Of a stretch of 64,000 bases of DNA, positions 23,818 to 35,061 are shown one piece after another; the stretch's first letter is position 1; each line of letters opens with the position of its first letter. The translations under genes and the position numbers were made by a program. The notes beneath the pieces are model-generated. The model worked only from the letters and a program-made list of their open reading frames with translations. It was not told the DNA's origin and did no database searches. The stretch lies in assembly GCA_016758965.1 (NCBI GenBank), contig JAEPRB010000015.1, positions 186,001-250,000 of the forward strand, written 5' to 3'. Source of the stretch: Circinella minor. Its lineage: Eukaryota > Mucoromycota > Mucoromycetes > Mucorales > Lichtheimiaceae.

Positions 23818-24660
23818 CTATTTAGTCTATTTTCATACAAAACAGAAAACAGTGTATTGGATTTTTTTTTGTCAATACTCAAATAGTCTATCCTGCGGAG
23901 GCATTTTTGGGCATGAAAACATGGAAAATCGTGGTAGTCAGTTTAAATTTCTTTTCTGTTTTATAAGAAAGGGGAAAGCCTCACTCAAATCTTTTGATAC
24001 TTGTAAAGGGGCTGGGTCCTCTCGAGTTTGTCCTTTCTTTCCTCTCCCCAGAAATTGTTGTCCTATTTTATTATAGAAATATGAGGCTTTTTTTTATGCG
24101 GTAACCACTAAGTAACACAATAATGCGCGCTAAGACCTGGATTTTTTTTTTAATTCTTGGGAAAAGCATAGGGCTAGTATTATCTTATCAAATCGTGAGA
24201 ATAGCAACTCAGGGTAAATATCATTCCAATCTTGCCAGCTTGATTACTCTTATACTTTTTTTTATACAATTTTTATATCTGTCAAGTTATTGCTATGAGA
24301 TATAACAGTGTACATACTAATGAATAAGAAAAAAAGATCTCGAAGACAAATGTTGTATCATTGGGTATAAAAAAAGAAGGCGACATTTCAGAGGCGCAGG
24401 AATACAAGCAAAGAGAGAGAGACATACACAGCCACGGCACAAGACACTTTAAAGGCTGGAACAAGGTGTTACCATCCAAAGCTCCTCTACATACAACTTT
24501 ATAGCCTTCCTTTTTTTTGGCCGCATCAACACGTCACGAAGGTGTATACTACAACCATTTTTTTTTATTTTTTTTTGTCCGTCCTGTTATTTACTTTAAC
24601 TCTTTTTTTTTATATTCTGTACTTTTTATTTTCAACAAACATAAAAGTTCGGGTAAAATA
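23818..24660. other. Divergent promoter region (GT15 gene / PMA1)
   Basis: About 840 bp between two divergent start codons, with T-rich tracts before the PMA1 start. Open frames here are low-complexity and not credible. A same-frame extension upstream of the PMA1 ATG lacks an ATG. Confidence 0.5.
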
Positions 24661-27600
24661 ATGCCTCCCGAAATTATTTCTCAGAAAGGCAGTACTAATG
24701 TTGAAGAAGATTATGGCGAGGCTACACCATTAACTACACCACCAGGAGAAACACGACATTTCCCTGACGAGATTCCTGCACATCTCGAAGCATATCTACA
24801 AACCCCGCCAACTCAAGGTCTTCTGGAAGATCAAGTTGCCGATAGACAGGCACGTTTTGGACGTAACGAATTTAAAGAAAAAAAGAGAAATAAATTATTA
24901 CATTTTCTTTCGTTTTGTAAGTTATCGCTTTTTGTTGCAACTGTAAAAAAAGGGTGATTGTTATTTTTTGATGAGAGATAAAAAAAAATTACTAAATTTG
25001 GTAAGGTGTGTTATATTTTTAGTTACAGGACCGATATCCTATCTCATGGAAGTCTCCGTGATCCTTACTGCAGTAACTCAAGATTGGGTCGACTTTGGAA
25101 TCATTTTGGGCCTTTTGATTGCCAATGCAGTGATTGGATATATTGAAGAAGCACGCGCTGATTCTGCTGTAGCTGCCTTAAAAAGCTCATTGGCCATGAC
25201 ATCACGGTGTTGTCGTTCTGGACGACTTGTGGAAATTAAATCTTCTGAGTTGGTTGTAGGTGATGTCCTTGCTTTACGTCTTGGCGATATCGTACCTGCA
25301 GATGCTAAACTTCTAGGATTAGATAGTACAGGTGCTCGGGCTCAAACAGATTTACAAGTGGATCAAAGTGCATTGACGGGTGAATCATTACCTGTCAAGA
25401 AACGACAAGGCGATTTGGTTTATTCCTCTTGTGTTGTTAAACAAGGACAACAATTAGCTATTGTTGTTCGTACAGGACCTGATACATTTATTGGACGTGC
25501 GGCTAATTTGATTAATGTCACTACGACGCCAGGACATTTTCAAAGAGTTATCAATTATATTGGTAATTTTTTGATTATTATAACGTTGATTCTAGTGATT
25601 GTGCTTTTTATCTATGATATTGTCGAATTGAGAATTCTAAATGGTGGAGTTACTGGCCAAGATGTATTGAATACGCTGAAAGAAATCGTAGTCATAACAA
25701 TCGCAGCGTAAGTTTAATTTTTATTTTCAAATAAATACCTACTATCATTACTATTATTATTTTCAAAACGGTAACACATATATTAACTTAATTGTTCTTG
25801 GTAATTTTATTATAGTATTCCAGTCGGCTTGCCAACCGTTATGTCTGTCACTATGGCAGTTGGAGCCAAGGAGTTAGCTAAACGCCAAGTAATTGTTAAA
25901 CGATTAGCAGCGGTAGAAGAACTATCTGCCATTTCAATCTTATGTACAGATAAAACGGGAACCCTCACATTAAACGAACTGACCTTTGATGAACCTTATG
26001 TATCTCCACAATACAGCAAAGATGACGTTCTTTTATATGCATATCTTGCTTCTGAATCTGGGGCACAAGATCCAATTGAAACTGCTGTTCGTTCCGCCGC
26101 CGAAAAACTTCATCCAAATGTAGATGATGTTCAAGGCGTATTGGGTTACACAGTATCGGAATTCATACCTTTCAACCCGGTTGATAAAATGTCATTTGCC
26201 ACCGTAGAAGAATTAGGAACCCGTAAAAAGTTCAAAGTAGCCAAAGGTGCACCTCAAGTGGTTTTTGGATTGATTCAAGGCGGCGATGGACAAGCAGAAG
26301 AAGCTGTAACGACGTTTGCACATCGTGGGTTGAGATCACTGGGAGTAGCACGTACACAAGAAGGAATGGATGGTTGGGAGCTTGTCGGATTAATGACATT
26401 GATTGATCCACCAAGACCTGATTCAGCAATGACGATTAGTGAATGTGAACATTATGGTTTATCGGTTAAGATGATTACAGGTGATCAATCAACAATTGCT
26501 CAGGAAGTAGCTGGTCGACTGGGTATGGGAACTCTTATTTTTGATGCAGATCATTTGGTCGATCCCAGCAAATCTGAGGAAGAAGTAACAGATGATTGTA
26601 TTCGTGCAGATGGTTTTGCTAGAGTTATTCCTGGTATGCAGATGTATTTTTATAAAGGAAGTTCGTAATAATATTACAAAAAAAAAAAGAAATACTTATA
26701 AGATTTATGAATAACAATAATAGAGCATAAATATCAAGTTGTCGAACGACTACAGAATCGTGGATATTTTGTCGCCATGACGGGAGATGGTGTCAATGAT
26801 GCACCTGCATTGAAAAAGGTAAATAATATTCTGGAATGAAGAATTCCAGTAAGGGTTTTTTGTTACTAATCAGAGAGTATTATTTTAACATATAGGCAAA
26901 TGTTGGTATTGCTGTTCACGGTAGTACAGATGCAGCTCGATCTGCTTCTGATATTGTACTCATGTCCTCTGGATTATCGCCCATTATTGAAGCCATCAAA
27001 ATGTCTCGTATAATCTTCCAGCGATTACGTTCTTATGCATTCTATCGTATTACATCCACAATTCACTTCTTAATTTTTATTTTTATTGTCACAATTGCCG
27101 AGGATTGGCAAATGCCACCAATTCTACTCATTCTGGTTTCTGTACTCAACGACGCAGCTACATTAATTATGGCGCTAGATAACGTACAAATTTCACCATT
27201 ACCCGAAATTTGGAAACTCGGTCGACTTGTGTTTCTGTCTTGTATGCTGGCTGTTTTCTTATCCTTATTTTCTTTCGCCCATTTTTATATATCCAGGGAT
27301 ATACTCGATGTTGAAGCGCCAGAACTTGCTACCATCATGTATCTCCATATATCCTCTGGTAAGTTTGTTATTATTATTATTTTGGCATTGTTGAATATGT
27401 TAAATAAAAGGGAAATAATATGATGATGAAAACCTTTTTATCTAACTTGTATAATGTCTGTCTGTTTGGTGTAAATAGCTCCTCATTTTGTCATTTTTTC
27501 AACCCGCATTGAGACATTTTGTTGGAAAAATATTCCGGCTTGGCCATTTACAGCTGTTGTATTGGGCACACAAGTGATTGCTTTGATTCTTTCAGTTTAC

Positions 27601-27912
27601 GGATTTTTTGGATATGATGAAAATATTGGTGCTATCGGATGGTCACTTGGATTGATAATTTTAGCCATTTCACTTGCCACTTTCCTGTTGTTGGATGTTG
27701 TCAAAGTTCTCATGATTTATATATGGGATAAATATTTAGACAAACGTACTAGCTCATCAGTTGCAAAAAGAGGAAGCATGTTACCCTGGCGACGTAAACA
27801 AAAGCTAGGTGACCGTGCGCAAGAATTTCAAAAAAGACACGAACTTCATTCTCGTGCTGGGTATGACCGAGCATTAAGAAGAGAAAGCGTTTCTTCTGTC
27901 CAGTCTTATTAA
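24661..27912 (+). CDS. PMA1: Plasma-membrane H+-ATPase (P-type, PIIIA)
   Basis: Six exons (24661-24916, 25023-25707, 25816-26633, 26724-26818, 26896-27358, 27479-27912) give 916 residues, the length of fungal Pma1. Motifs: [14 protein letters not shown] (M2 entry), [14 protein letters not shown] (actuator), [14 protein letters not shown] with phosphorylated D359, [13 protein letters not shown], and [35 protein letters not shown] carries the conserved M6 acidic residue. The pump exports protons with ATP and drives nutrient uptake. The C-terminus [11 protein letters not shown], with clustered Ser/Thr and Arg, fits the phosphorylation-controlled regulatory tail of Pma1. The ATG at 24661 fits the family N-terminus; reading through the intron after exon 3 would truncate the P domain. 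Confidence 0.96.
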
Positions 27913-28328
27913 AAAAAGATATACCCCTCCTCCTCATATTATTTCCCGTCTAAATTACCCTTTTTCTATTGGGTTTTTTCCTTTATTTTCATTTTTCCTT
28001 TCGGGTACGTATTTATTGTATAAAAATGATTTTCTGTATATATTATTAGTATTATTATATATCATTCTTATTAGTATCTATTATAAATATATAAAAACAA
28101 TTGTTGATACTTTCTCATCTTCTTTTGTTCTTTTGGTTTATACTTGAGTACATTGGACAATTTTGACTTCGATTACCATTATTTATATAAATATTATTGG
28201 GTTATATATAAATCTACTATAATAATCTAATTTTGTTTCATTTACATTTTTTCACACTACTGCTGCTGGGACTAATTCATATACTATACAAATTATCTGA
28301 TTATTAATTATTATTAACTAATGATTTA
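27913..28328. other. Convergent 3' region
   Basis: AT-rich 3' flanks of PMA1 and the next minus-strand gene. No gene seen. Confidence 0.5.
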
Positions 28329-30968
28329 TTACGCTCTAGGTGATTGATCTGTGGCAGTCAAACCTGCTTTGTCTTTCTGACCAGTTATTGGACATTCTGA
28401 GGTTTTAGTCTCTTCCTTTTGACCAGAAACTGGACAAACAGCAGCTGGATTCAATCTATTTTTACCATTGACGGGACAACCTGATGACCCATTTTCCTCC
28501 TTTTGGCCTGTGACAGGACACACTGCTTTTTCTTTATTGGATGTACTTTGACCAGTAATAGGACATACAGCTTCGACCCCACCATCTGAACGCTGACCTG
28601 TGATAGGACAGATACCCACTACTTTATCCTCTTCGGGAGCTTCATAAATCACAACATCCGCTTCTGCCTTTTCATCTTCGTCGTCATATTCTGTGAAATA
28701 GAAATCGACAGACCCTTCATTATCCCATTCGATAGCAGTGACATCTTCCTTTTCTCCTTCTGCCTTTTTATTCTTTGTCTGATACCATTGTTCGAAATCT
28801 TTCGTACGACGCCATTGATGATTGAGTCGACGTTCCAAATCAAGTACTTTGGCTGGATCCATTTCACTACATGCTTTGACGCCCTTGAATATAGCCTACA
28901 GGTTTCCCGTAAAGAAAAACCATATGATAAAATTAATCAATATACAATAGCCATTTCTGATATATATCAGTATATTTTTTTCTCTGTGTACCTCAATAAG
29001 TGTTGGTGGTAATAATTTCCAGTGGTCCAAGATTTTCTTACTCCATTTATTATCAAGCTCTTTTAATTTATTCTTAAGTACTTCTAATGTTTTTGCATTC
29101 TATATAGTGACAATAGGGATAAAAAAATTAATATATATATAGCCAGCATGAACACACACGCTTTCCAGAATCAAAACTCGTTTAATCCCTAATATAGATA
29201 CTTTACCCCAAAAGTTTCCTTGATCTCTGTTTCCCACACACCTAATCGGTCAGGACCTGGGTATGAATGATAAGCTGTCAATACCAATTGAAGTGCAGTA
29301 GCTGTATCAGGTTTCGGACACATAGACATACGTTTCACACCATCCACCGCATCAGACAAACGAGCGTCTGGTACAAAAATATCCGCAAGACCCATTCGTA
29401 ACAGTTCTGGAGCACGTAATCGAACCAATTCTGGAGGTGCCAAAGCGAGATACATCTCTATACCTGGGGGTAATGGTTGCTTAGTATTAGCCAAACGCGG
29501 GCGACATAACGATAAAAGTAATAATGGTGGTACAGGTGCATAAGACAATTGTAAACCCATATCCAATAATGTATTTTCATTGATTACTCGAACAAATCCA
29601 TGCCAAAGAGCAATATAAGATGCATTGGATGGAATTGCAGCATCAAAAACAGTAACCGTTGTTTTTTGTTGTTGGAATGTGGATAAAATAAAGCTGTAAT
29701 AAGCATTTGACACTGCGTCTAACGAAGCTAACAGAGTACCTTGCTTTTTGTCACTACTTTCAACTTTGTCTGCTGTTTCGGCAAAAGCAAGACCGACACT
29801 TGCGGATTTTCCATCCTTGACAGTAGTTTGACCATTACTGATATTTGCGCTATTGATAGTAAAAGTAGATGTCAATGCAGCAATTGGACGTAAAATACTA
29901 CTTGTCACTTGGTTGTTATTTTCAGCTTTTACGAGTTCATTATTAAGCTCTTTAAGACGATCAATTGTTAATACATTCCCACTTTTGGGGCCAGAAAATG
30001 AAATGGTAGCTGCCCCAGTAACCTTTGATTCTTCAGTGAATACAAATGTGTTGTCATTATTGGATTTATTCTCTGTTGCATCTTCAGAACCTATAAAATA
30101 CACGAACCACAAAATCATGAATTAAGTCTCATATTTCTGCTTCTTCCTAATATTCCCAACCCCATTATTTTTACCCTTTTTGTTTTGCCACATATGAGCA
30201 AACGGACATGCAGGTTGTGATGCTTCCTTTCGATCCTTTGTCCACGCAAGGTAGTCCAAAACATCAATTGATTCCACACACCTAAAAAATAAAATAAACC
30301 AATCCGAAGGTCAATATATCTATCTCATTATCTCTTTATATTTGGATATTACATTCCGTTTTTCACACAAAAAAAATACAATATCAAGAATTCCACTTAC
30401 GCAGAATAATAAAAAGCCTTTGCTTTTAGATACTCTTCATCCATTTTAGCCTTATCCCAATTGTTACCATTTTGTTGCTTTTTTACCCAACCGTGAATAA
30501 TGGTCGGTAAACCAGATAAGAATTTAGTATCATTTTCAAAATTATATACTTCTAAACGTCGATACGCCTTAATAGCAAGACTTTCTTCTACAGGAACGCT
30601 TTTTATTTTTTCATACTCCAGGTATTCATTGAGATTAAAAGGCTGTCTGAATCTGTTACCGTAATTCATTTATATACGACACAAGCATAAGTATTAGTAT
30701 GTTTTTAACATACACACACATGCGTATTCAAAAGGTTGAGTACTAAACAAAAAAACTACCTTGTAAAAAAGAAATGTTTGGCACGTAATAATTGGCGATT
30801 CTCTAATTCTGTCTTCGTGAGGCTACTACTGTCAACGTCAATATCCTTTGGTAAACCTTGTAAAATATTATCAAGACCTGCTTGAAATACGCCGTCAGAC
30901 GCCCAAGGATATTCGTTAAAGGAATCAAAAGTTTGTCTTTGTGAAGGTGTGAATTGTTGATCGACCAT
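28329..30968 (-). CDS. Degenerate crotonase-fold (ECH_2/HIBCH-like) protein with Cys-Pro motif array
   Basis: Six exons (30968-30760, 30652-30401, 30281-30175, 30090-29207, 29099-28992, 28895-28329) give 708 residues. Residues about 10-170 hold two copies of a helical motif (Y..W/F..D..F..GL..I..G, then LL.AK.F[FY][FY] and EYLEYEK/DYLAWTK), followed by ACPFAHMW (C179). Residues about 190-570 follow 3-hydroxyisobutyryl-CoA hydrolase order: YIALWHGFVRVINENTLLD, GLADIFVPDARLSDAVDG, LLPPTLIEAIFKG and DLERRLNHQWRRTKDFEQ. The FCAGGD and MGGG oxyanion segments and the PET glutamate are missing, so hydrolase activity is unlikely. The tail has six CP[IV][TSN]G[QK] motifs (C616, 631, 646, 660, 674, 688). 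Cys-Pro is the core of heme-regulatory motifs; heme or redox sensing is inference. The exon 2 acceptor could lie 6 nt further on. Confidence 0.8.
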
Positions 30969-31862
30969 GATTTGTTTTCGCTCAAAAAAAAAAAAAAAGG
31001 AACAAGAAAATGAAAAAATGAAATTATAGATCAGTTACGATTATAGCCGTTCTATTTCTTTTTCATGGGAGATTTATTACTGCACAAAGCATTTGTGATT
31101 ACTCTTTATACATAAAACCTTATTCTTAAAAAGGAAAAGTCTATATGCTTGGTAAGCTGATTACGATTGGCTATCCCTAGATTTTAGATTAGCTGACAAG
31201 GCCTTATAAATGCTAAAAAAAAAGGTACACGTTGCCCGAGCCACCATTGGAAATAACCCACAACTGTTTTTCATTTCAGTATCTTTTAAAAAAAAATTTC
31301 GAATACACTATAATTTTTATAATCAATATTTCATCACTTGATCGAGAAATTTACTCAGTGTTTCTTGTCAATCACTCGAGGATGTTCAACCTACGTAGTG
31401 TTTTGATAGTCCATTCATTGTACATGTATACATAGATTATTTAATAAAAACAAATATACTTTATCAATAGCAATATAACATTTTTAGAAATATACATCCC
31501 CATATAAGAGAGAAGCGTGTTATATTTCGAGGATGGCAAAAAAAAAATGGCTTTTCTATCTTGATTAGCCATATAGCAGCAAATAGTATAGGTATTACAT
31601 TTAAATAAAGAAAACAATAATAAGGAACATTGATATAACATACTAATTGACATTGAGCTATCATATGCTTTAAAGGTTTTTAATGATATATGTATATAGT
31701 GATATTTGAGCAGAAAAAGAAAATGATAAATTTGTGGCGTTTTTTTATGCTAAAAGATAGAAAACCAAGTAGGATTTACTACATAAACATTTATCGTCAT
31801 GCTTAATATATAGCAACAGATGCAGTAAAATACCCTATTATATGACACATCCAATATTTTTA
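30969..31862. other. Intergenic, no gene seen
   Basis: AT-rich spacer between the promoter of the crotonase-like gene and the 3' end of the polyol dehydrogenase. Open frames at 31440-31660 overlap each other and are low-complexity. Confidence 0.45.
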
Positions 31863-33218
31863 TTAAAAATCACCAATTTGAATTTTCATAACACCTTCAG
31901 CATTTTGTTTAGCTAATTCAAACGCTTTCAATGTATCCTCCAATGCAAATCTATGTGTAACCAATCCATTTAATGGGATCTTTTCTTGCTGCACCAATTG
32001 GATGGACTTTGGATAAGAGTTTGCGTATCGAAAATTGCCCTGGATATTTACTTGTTTTGTAATTATGGCATTTGTTGGCATGATGGTCGATGGTTTACCG
32101 AGACCGATGAGCATGACTGATCCACCAGGCCTTGTAAGATGAACAGCCATATTCACACATACTACAACGCCTGTACATTCAAAGGTTACATCTATTTCTT
32201 GGCTGTCAAATGCTTTTTGAATTTTTTCACTTTGCTGTTGAGCTTCATCCAAAGAAGCAATCTTGGGTAAAAGCATAGTTTCGATATTGGGTAAATATTT
32301 GGAAGCGAATTCAAGTCGTGATGCATTGATGTCGAGAATTAAAACGCTTTTGGCTCCTTGAGCAAATGCAGCTGCAGCTGTCAAAAGGCCTACAGGTCCT
32401 GCACCTAGCACAGCAACAATAGATTCTTGTTTCACAGGTGTCCGATCGACTGCATAAACAGCAACTGATAACGGTTCAATCAAAGCACCATCCTCATAAC
32501 TCATGGATTCAGGCATTCTAGTGAAATTATTAGTTTTTTATATTCATTATTACAATGAGGTGTTTGTTATAAATCTTGCCACGTTGATTTAAAGAAGAAC
32601 ATAGCGGCAACTTACTTATGGCACAAATAGGCGGGAAACGAAGCATATCGTCGTAACGACCCATCGTTCGGACCTTGTCTTAACGAACCGAGAAACTTCA
32701 TTTTTGGGCATAAGTTGTATTCTCCTCCATCTTGTTTACAATATCGACACTCCTGGCATCCACGACCTGGTTCTATGGCAACACGATCGCCTATTTTTAA
32801 TTCGGTAACACCCGAACCAAGTTGGGCAACAATACCAGAGGCCTCATGTCCCAAAATCATAGGTGCACTTGGATCTAGTTTTAAAGGTCCCATTGTTCCA
32901 TCCAAATAGTAGTGTAAATCGGATCCGCAAATGCCTGTTGCACGTATATTGATCAAGACCTCTGTATACACAAGATAATATTCAGTATTAAATCAATATA
33001 TCAAAGATGCTACTATTCGCGTTTGGATTACCTCCATTTCCCGGAGTTTCTATAGGTCGCTCTTCCTATTTAACATTGAAAAAATCACACCCAGAAATTC
33101 TTTAATTGATATTCAATATAAAGTTTACGACAATTATGACTCAAAATAATAAATACTGTACCATACGGAGATCATGGGCCTGATAAAGCACCGCTGCGGT
33201 ATTAGTTTGATAAACCAT
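31863..33218 (-). CDS. Zinc-dependent polyol dehydrogenase (sorbitol/xylitol/L-arabinitol DH family)
   Basis: Four exons (33218-33162, 33065-33032, 32961-32616, 32517-31863) give 363 residues, usual for medium-chain polyol dehydrogenases. Catalytic-zinc residues sit in GICGSDLHYYLDG (C42) and ILGHEASG (H69, E70). The structural zinc cysteines are present in CQECRYC plus a following Cys. The Rossmann motif is VLGAGPVGLL, followed by VLILDINASRL; the Asp after the second strand favours NAD+. Family members interconvert polyols and ketoses, as in xylitol or sorbitol oxidation to xylulose or fructose. The exact substrate cannot be read from sequence. It is divergent from a KduD-like dehydrogenase 358 bp away, suggesting shared regulation in sugar or sugar-acid use. 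Confidence 0.93.
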
Positions 33219-33576
33219 TTGAATAAAGACAAGAAAAGTTTAGAAAGAAAAAGAAAGAAAGAAAGTATAAAAAAAAGATGCAAATGATGTAGGGTAAAGG
33301 CTTCACATTAATACTTATGTATGGGAAAAAAAGATATTTTTTTCCACACACGGAATATTTTATCGGAATATCCGACAACGGGCTTTACTACTTTAAATAA
33401 AAAGCTCAACATTCTTGCTTAGAGTTGAATCTTCACCCGTGAAAAAGGTATTGAAAAAGGTTTAGTTGGTTACACCGAAGATTGTCTTTTTCCATATTTA
33501 TTATCTAGCAATTTTCCTTTTTTTTTTTTCTTTCTTCTTTATTCTTTAAATTATTGATTTCAAACAGCAAACACCA
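33219..33576. promoter_or_regulatory. Shared divergent promoter, polyol DH / KduD-like SDR
   Basis: A 358-bp interval between two divergent start codons. It has a GAAA-rich stretch near the polyol dehydrogenase side, and T/C-rich tracts (33510-33545) just before the SDR start. TTTATCGGAATATCCG-type partly symmetric sequence occurs near 33360-33375. No specific factor site is claimed. Confidence 0.5.
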
Positions 33577-34795
33577 ATGTCTGATTTATTTTCACTTACC
33601 GGTAAAATTGCTGCAGTATCTGGATGTACACGTGGTATTGGTCGCAGTATGGCCCTTGGATTAGCTGATGCTGGTGCAGGTAATAACATATTATTCTTTA
33701 TTTATAAATCAAAGTAAATTGTTGAATTAAAAAAAAGGTATTGACTGTGGTGACTATCGTAAATTGATAGATATTTGTTTACTTCAACGAAATATCGAGG
33801 ACTATAAAGTTCGTGACGAAATCCGAGCTTTAGGTCGTAAAGCAGAAATTGTATACCTTGATGTTTCCAAGCAAGAAAGTGTTCGTGATGTTGTGGATCG
33901 AATTTTAGCCATATTCCCACGTTTGGATATTTTGGTTAATAATGCGGGGATCCAGCGGCGATTTGAGTGAGTTTATTTTTACATAATATGAGAATTGTGC
34001 ATAAATGTGTATTATATAGTATAATGGAGAACGTTTTACTGATTAATAATAACATAATAGTGCTGTCGATTTTCCAGAGAATGAATGGGATGATGTTATT
34101 CAAGCTAATCTTAAGTCCGTATTTTCGATAAGTCAAGCTGCTGCAAAACATATGATTACCCAAGGATCCGGTAAAATTATTAATACTGCAAGCTTGATGA
34201 GTTTCCAGGTATACATTGCCATCTTTATCTCGCTTTTATATTATTCTCTTATTGTAAATCTTCCAAATTAATATATAAATATACATATTTCTAGGGTGGA
34301 ATTCGTGTTCCAGCATATGCAGCAGCCAAAGGTGGCGTTGCTCTTGTAACCAAAGCTCTAGCCAACGAATGGGCAAAACATTCGATTAATGTAAACGCTA
34401 TTGCTCCAGGTAAATACTTATCACGCAATAGATCAAAACTGCTTTCTGAAGTTTACTTTGAAAATATGTAATAGTTATTAATTATATATATATTATACTT
34501 TTTATAGGATATGTTAATACAGAATTAACACAGGCATTAGTCCATGATCCTGTACGAAGCAAAGAAATTCTTGGACGCATTCCTGCTGGACGTTGGGCTT
34601 CACCAGATGATTTCAGAGGACCTGTCGTTTATCTTGCAAGTCGTGCTAGTGATTATGTCCACGGAGAAATTATGGCTGTTGACGGTGGATGGTTGGGTAA
34701 GTTTACAATAATTCGAACTATTTCTCTTACAATCATTCATATCATTATATATTCTAACACTATTTACTTATTACATTATTTGTATAGCTCGATAA
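33577..34795 (+). CDS. kduD: KduD-like short-chain dehydrogenase (2-deoxy-D-gluconate 3-dehydrogenase family)
   Basis: Six exons (33577-33679, 33771-33966, 34061-34208, 34295-34409, 34508-34696, 34788-34795) give 252 residues. It begins MSDLFSLTGKIAAVSGCTRG, with the TGxxxGxG-type motif at 15-22, NNAG at about 90-95, and the catalytic pair Y157 and K161 in PAYAAAKGG. The segments INTASLMSFQGGIRVPAY, NEWAKHSINVNAIAPGY, ILGRIPAGRW and the end AVDGGWLAR closely follow bacterial KduD. Such enzymes reduce or oxidise 2-deoxy/2-keto-3-deoxy sugar acids with NAD(P)H; the fungal substrate is not shown. The last exon is only 8 nt and supplies part of Ala, Arg and the stop. Close similarity to KduD makes old transfer from bacteria possible, but six introns show it is fully domesticated. 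Confidence 0.92.
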
Positions 34796-35061
34796 ATGAA
34801 CAGAAATCCCCATCCTTTTTTTTTTCTCTTTTACAATTAATAATTAATAATAAATAAGCAGATCAAAAACTATTTTAAATACAAAGAATATTAATTAATA
34901 TTTCAAGTTTTATTTCTTATATGCTGTACAAATATATTTTTCATTTTTTTAAATCAAAGAGAGATTGAATAATTGGGAAATATGGTAGGAAATCTAGAAT
35001 AGACCAAAGAGCAATAAACAGGAAGAGACAGAGATATGGGTTATTTACGGAAAAAGGGGAT
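34796..35061. other. Short convergent 3' region
   Basis: AT-rich spacer between convergent gene ends. No gene seen. Confidence 0.5.

Noticed and set aside
24517..24660. N-terminal extension of PMA1
   Set aside because: Frame is open upstream but has no ATG, encodes low-complexity hydrophobic sequence, and Pma1 normally starts at the equivalent of 24661.
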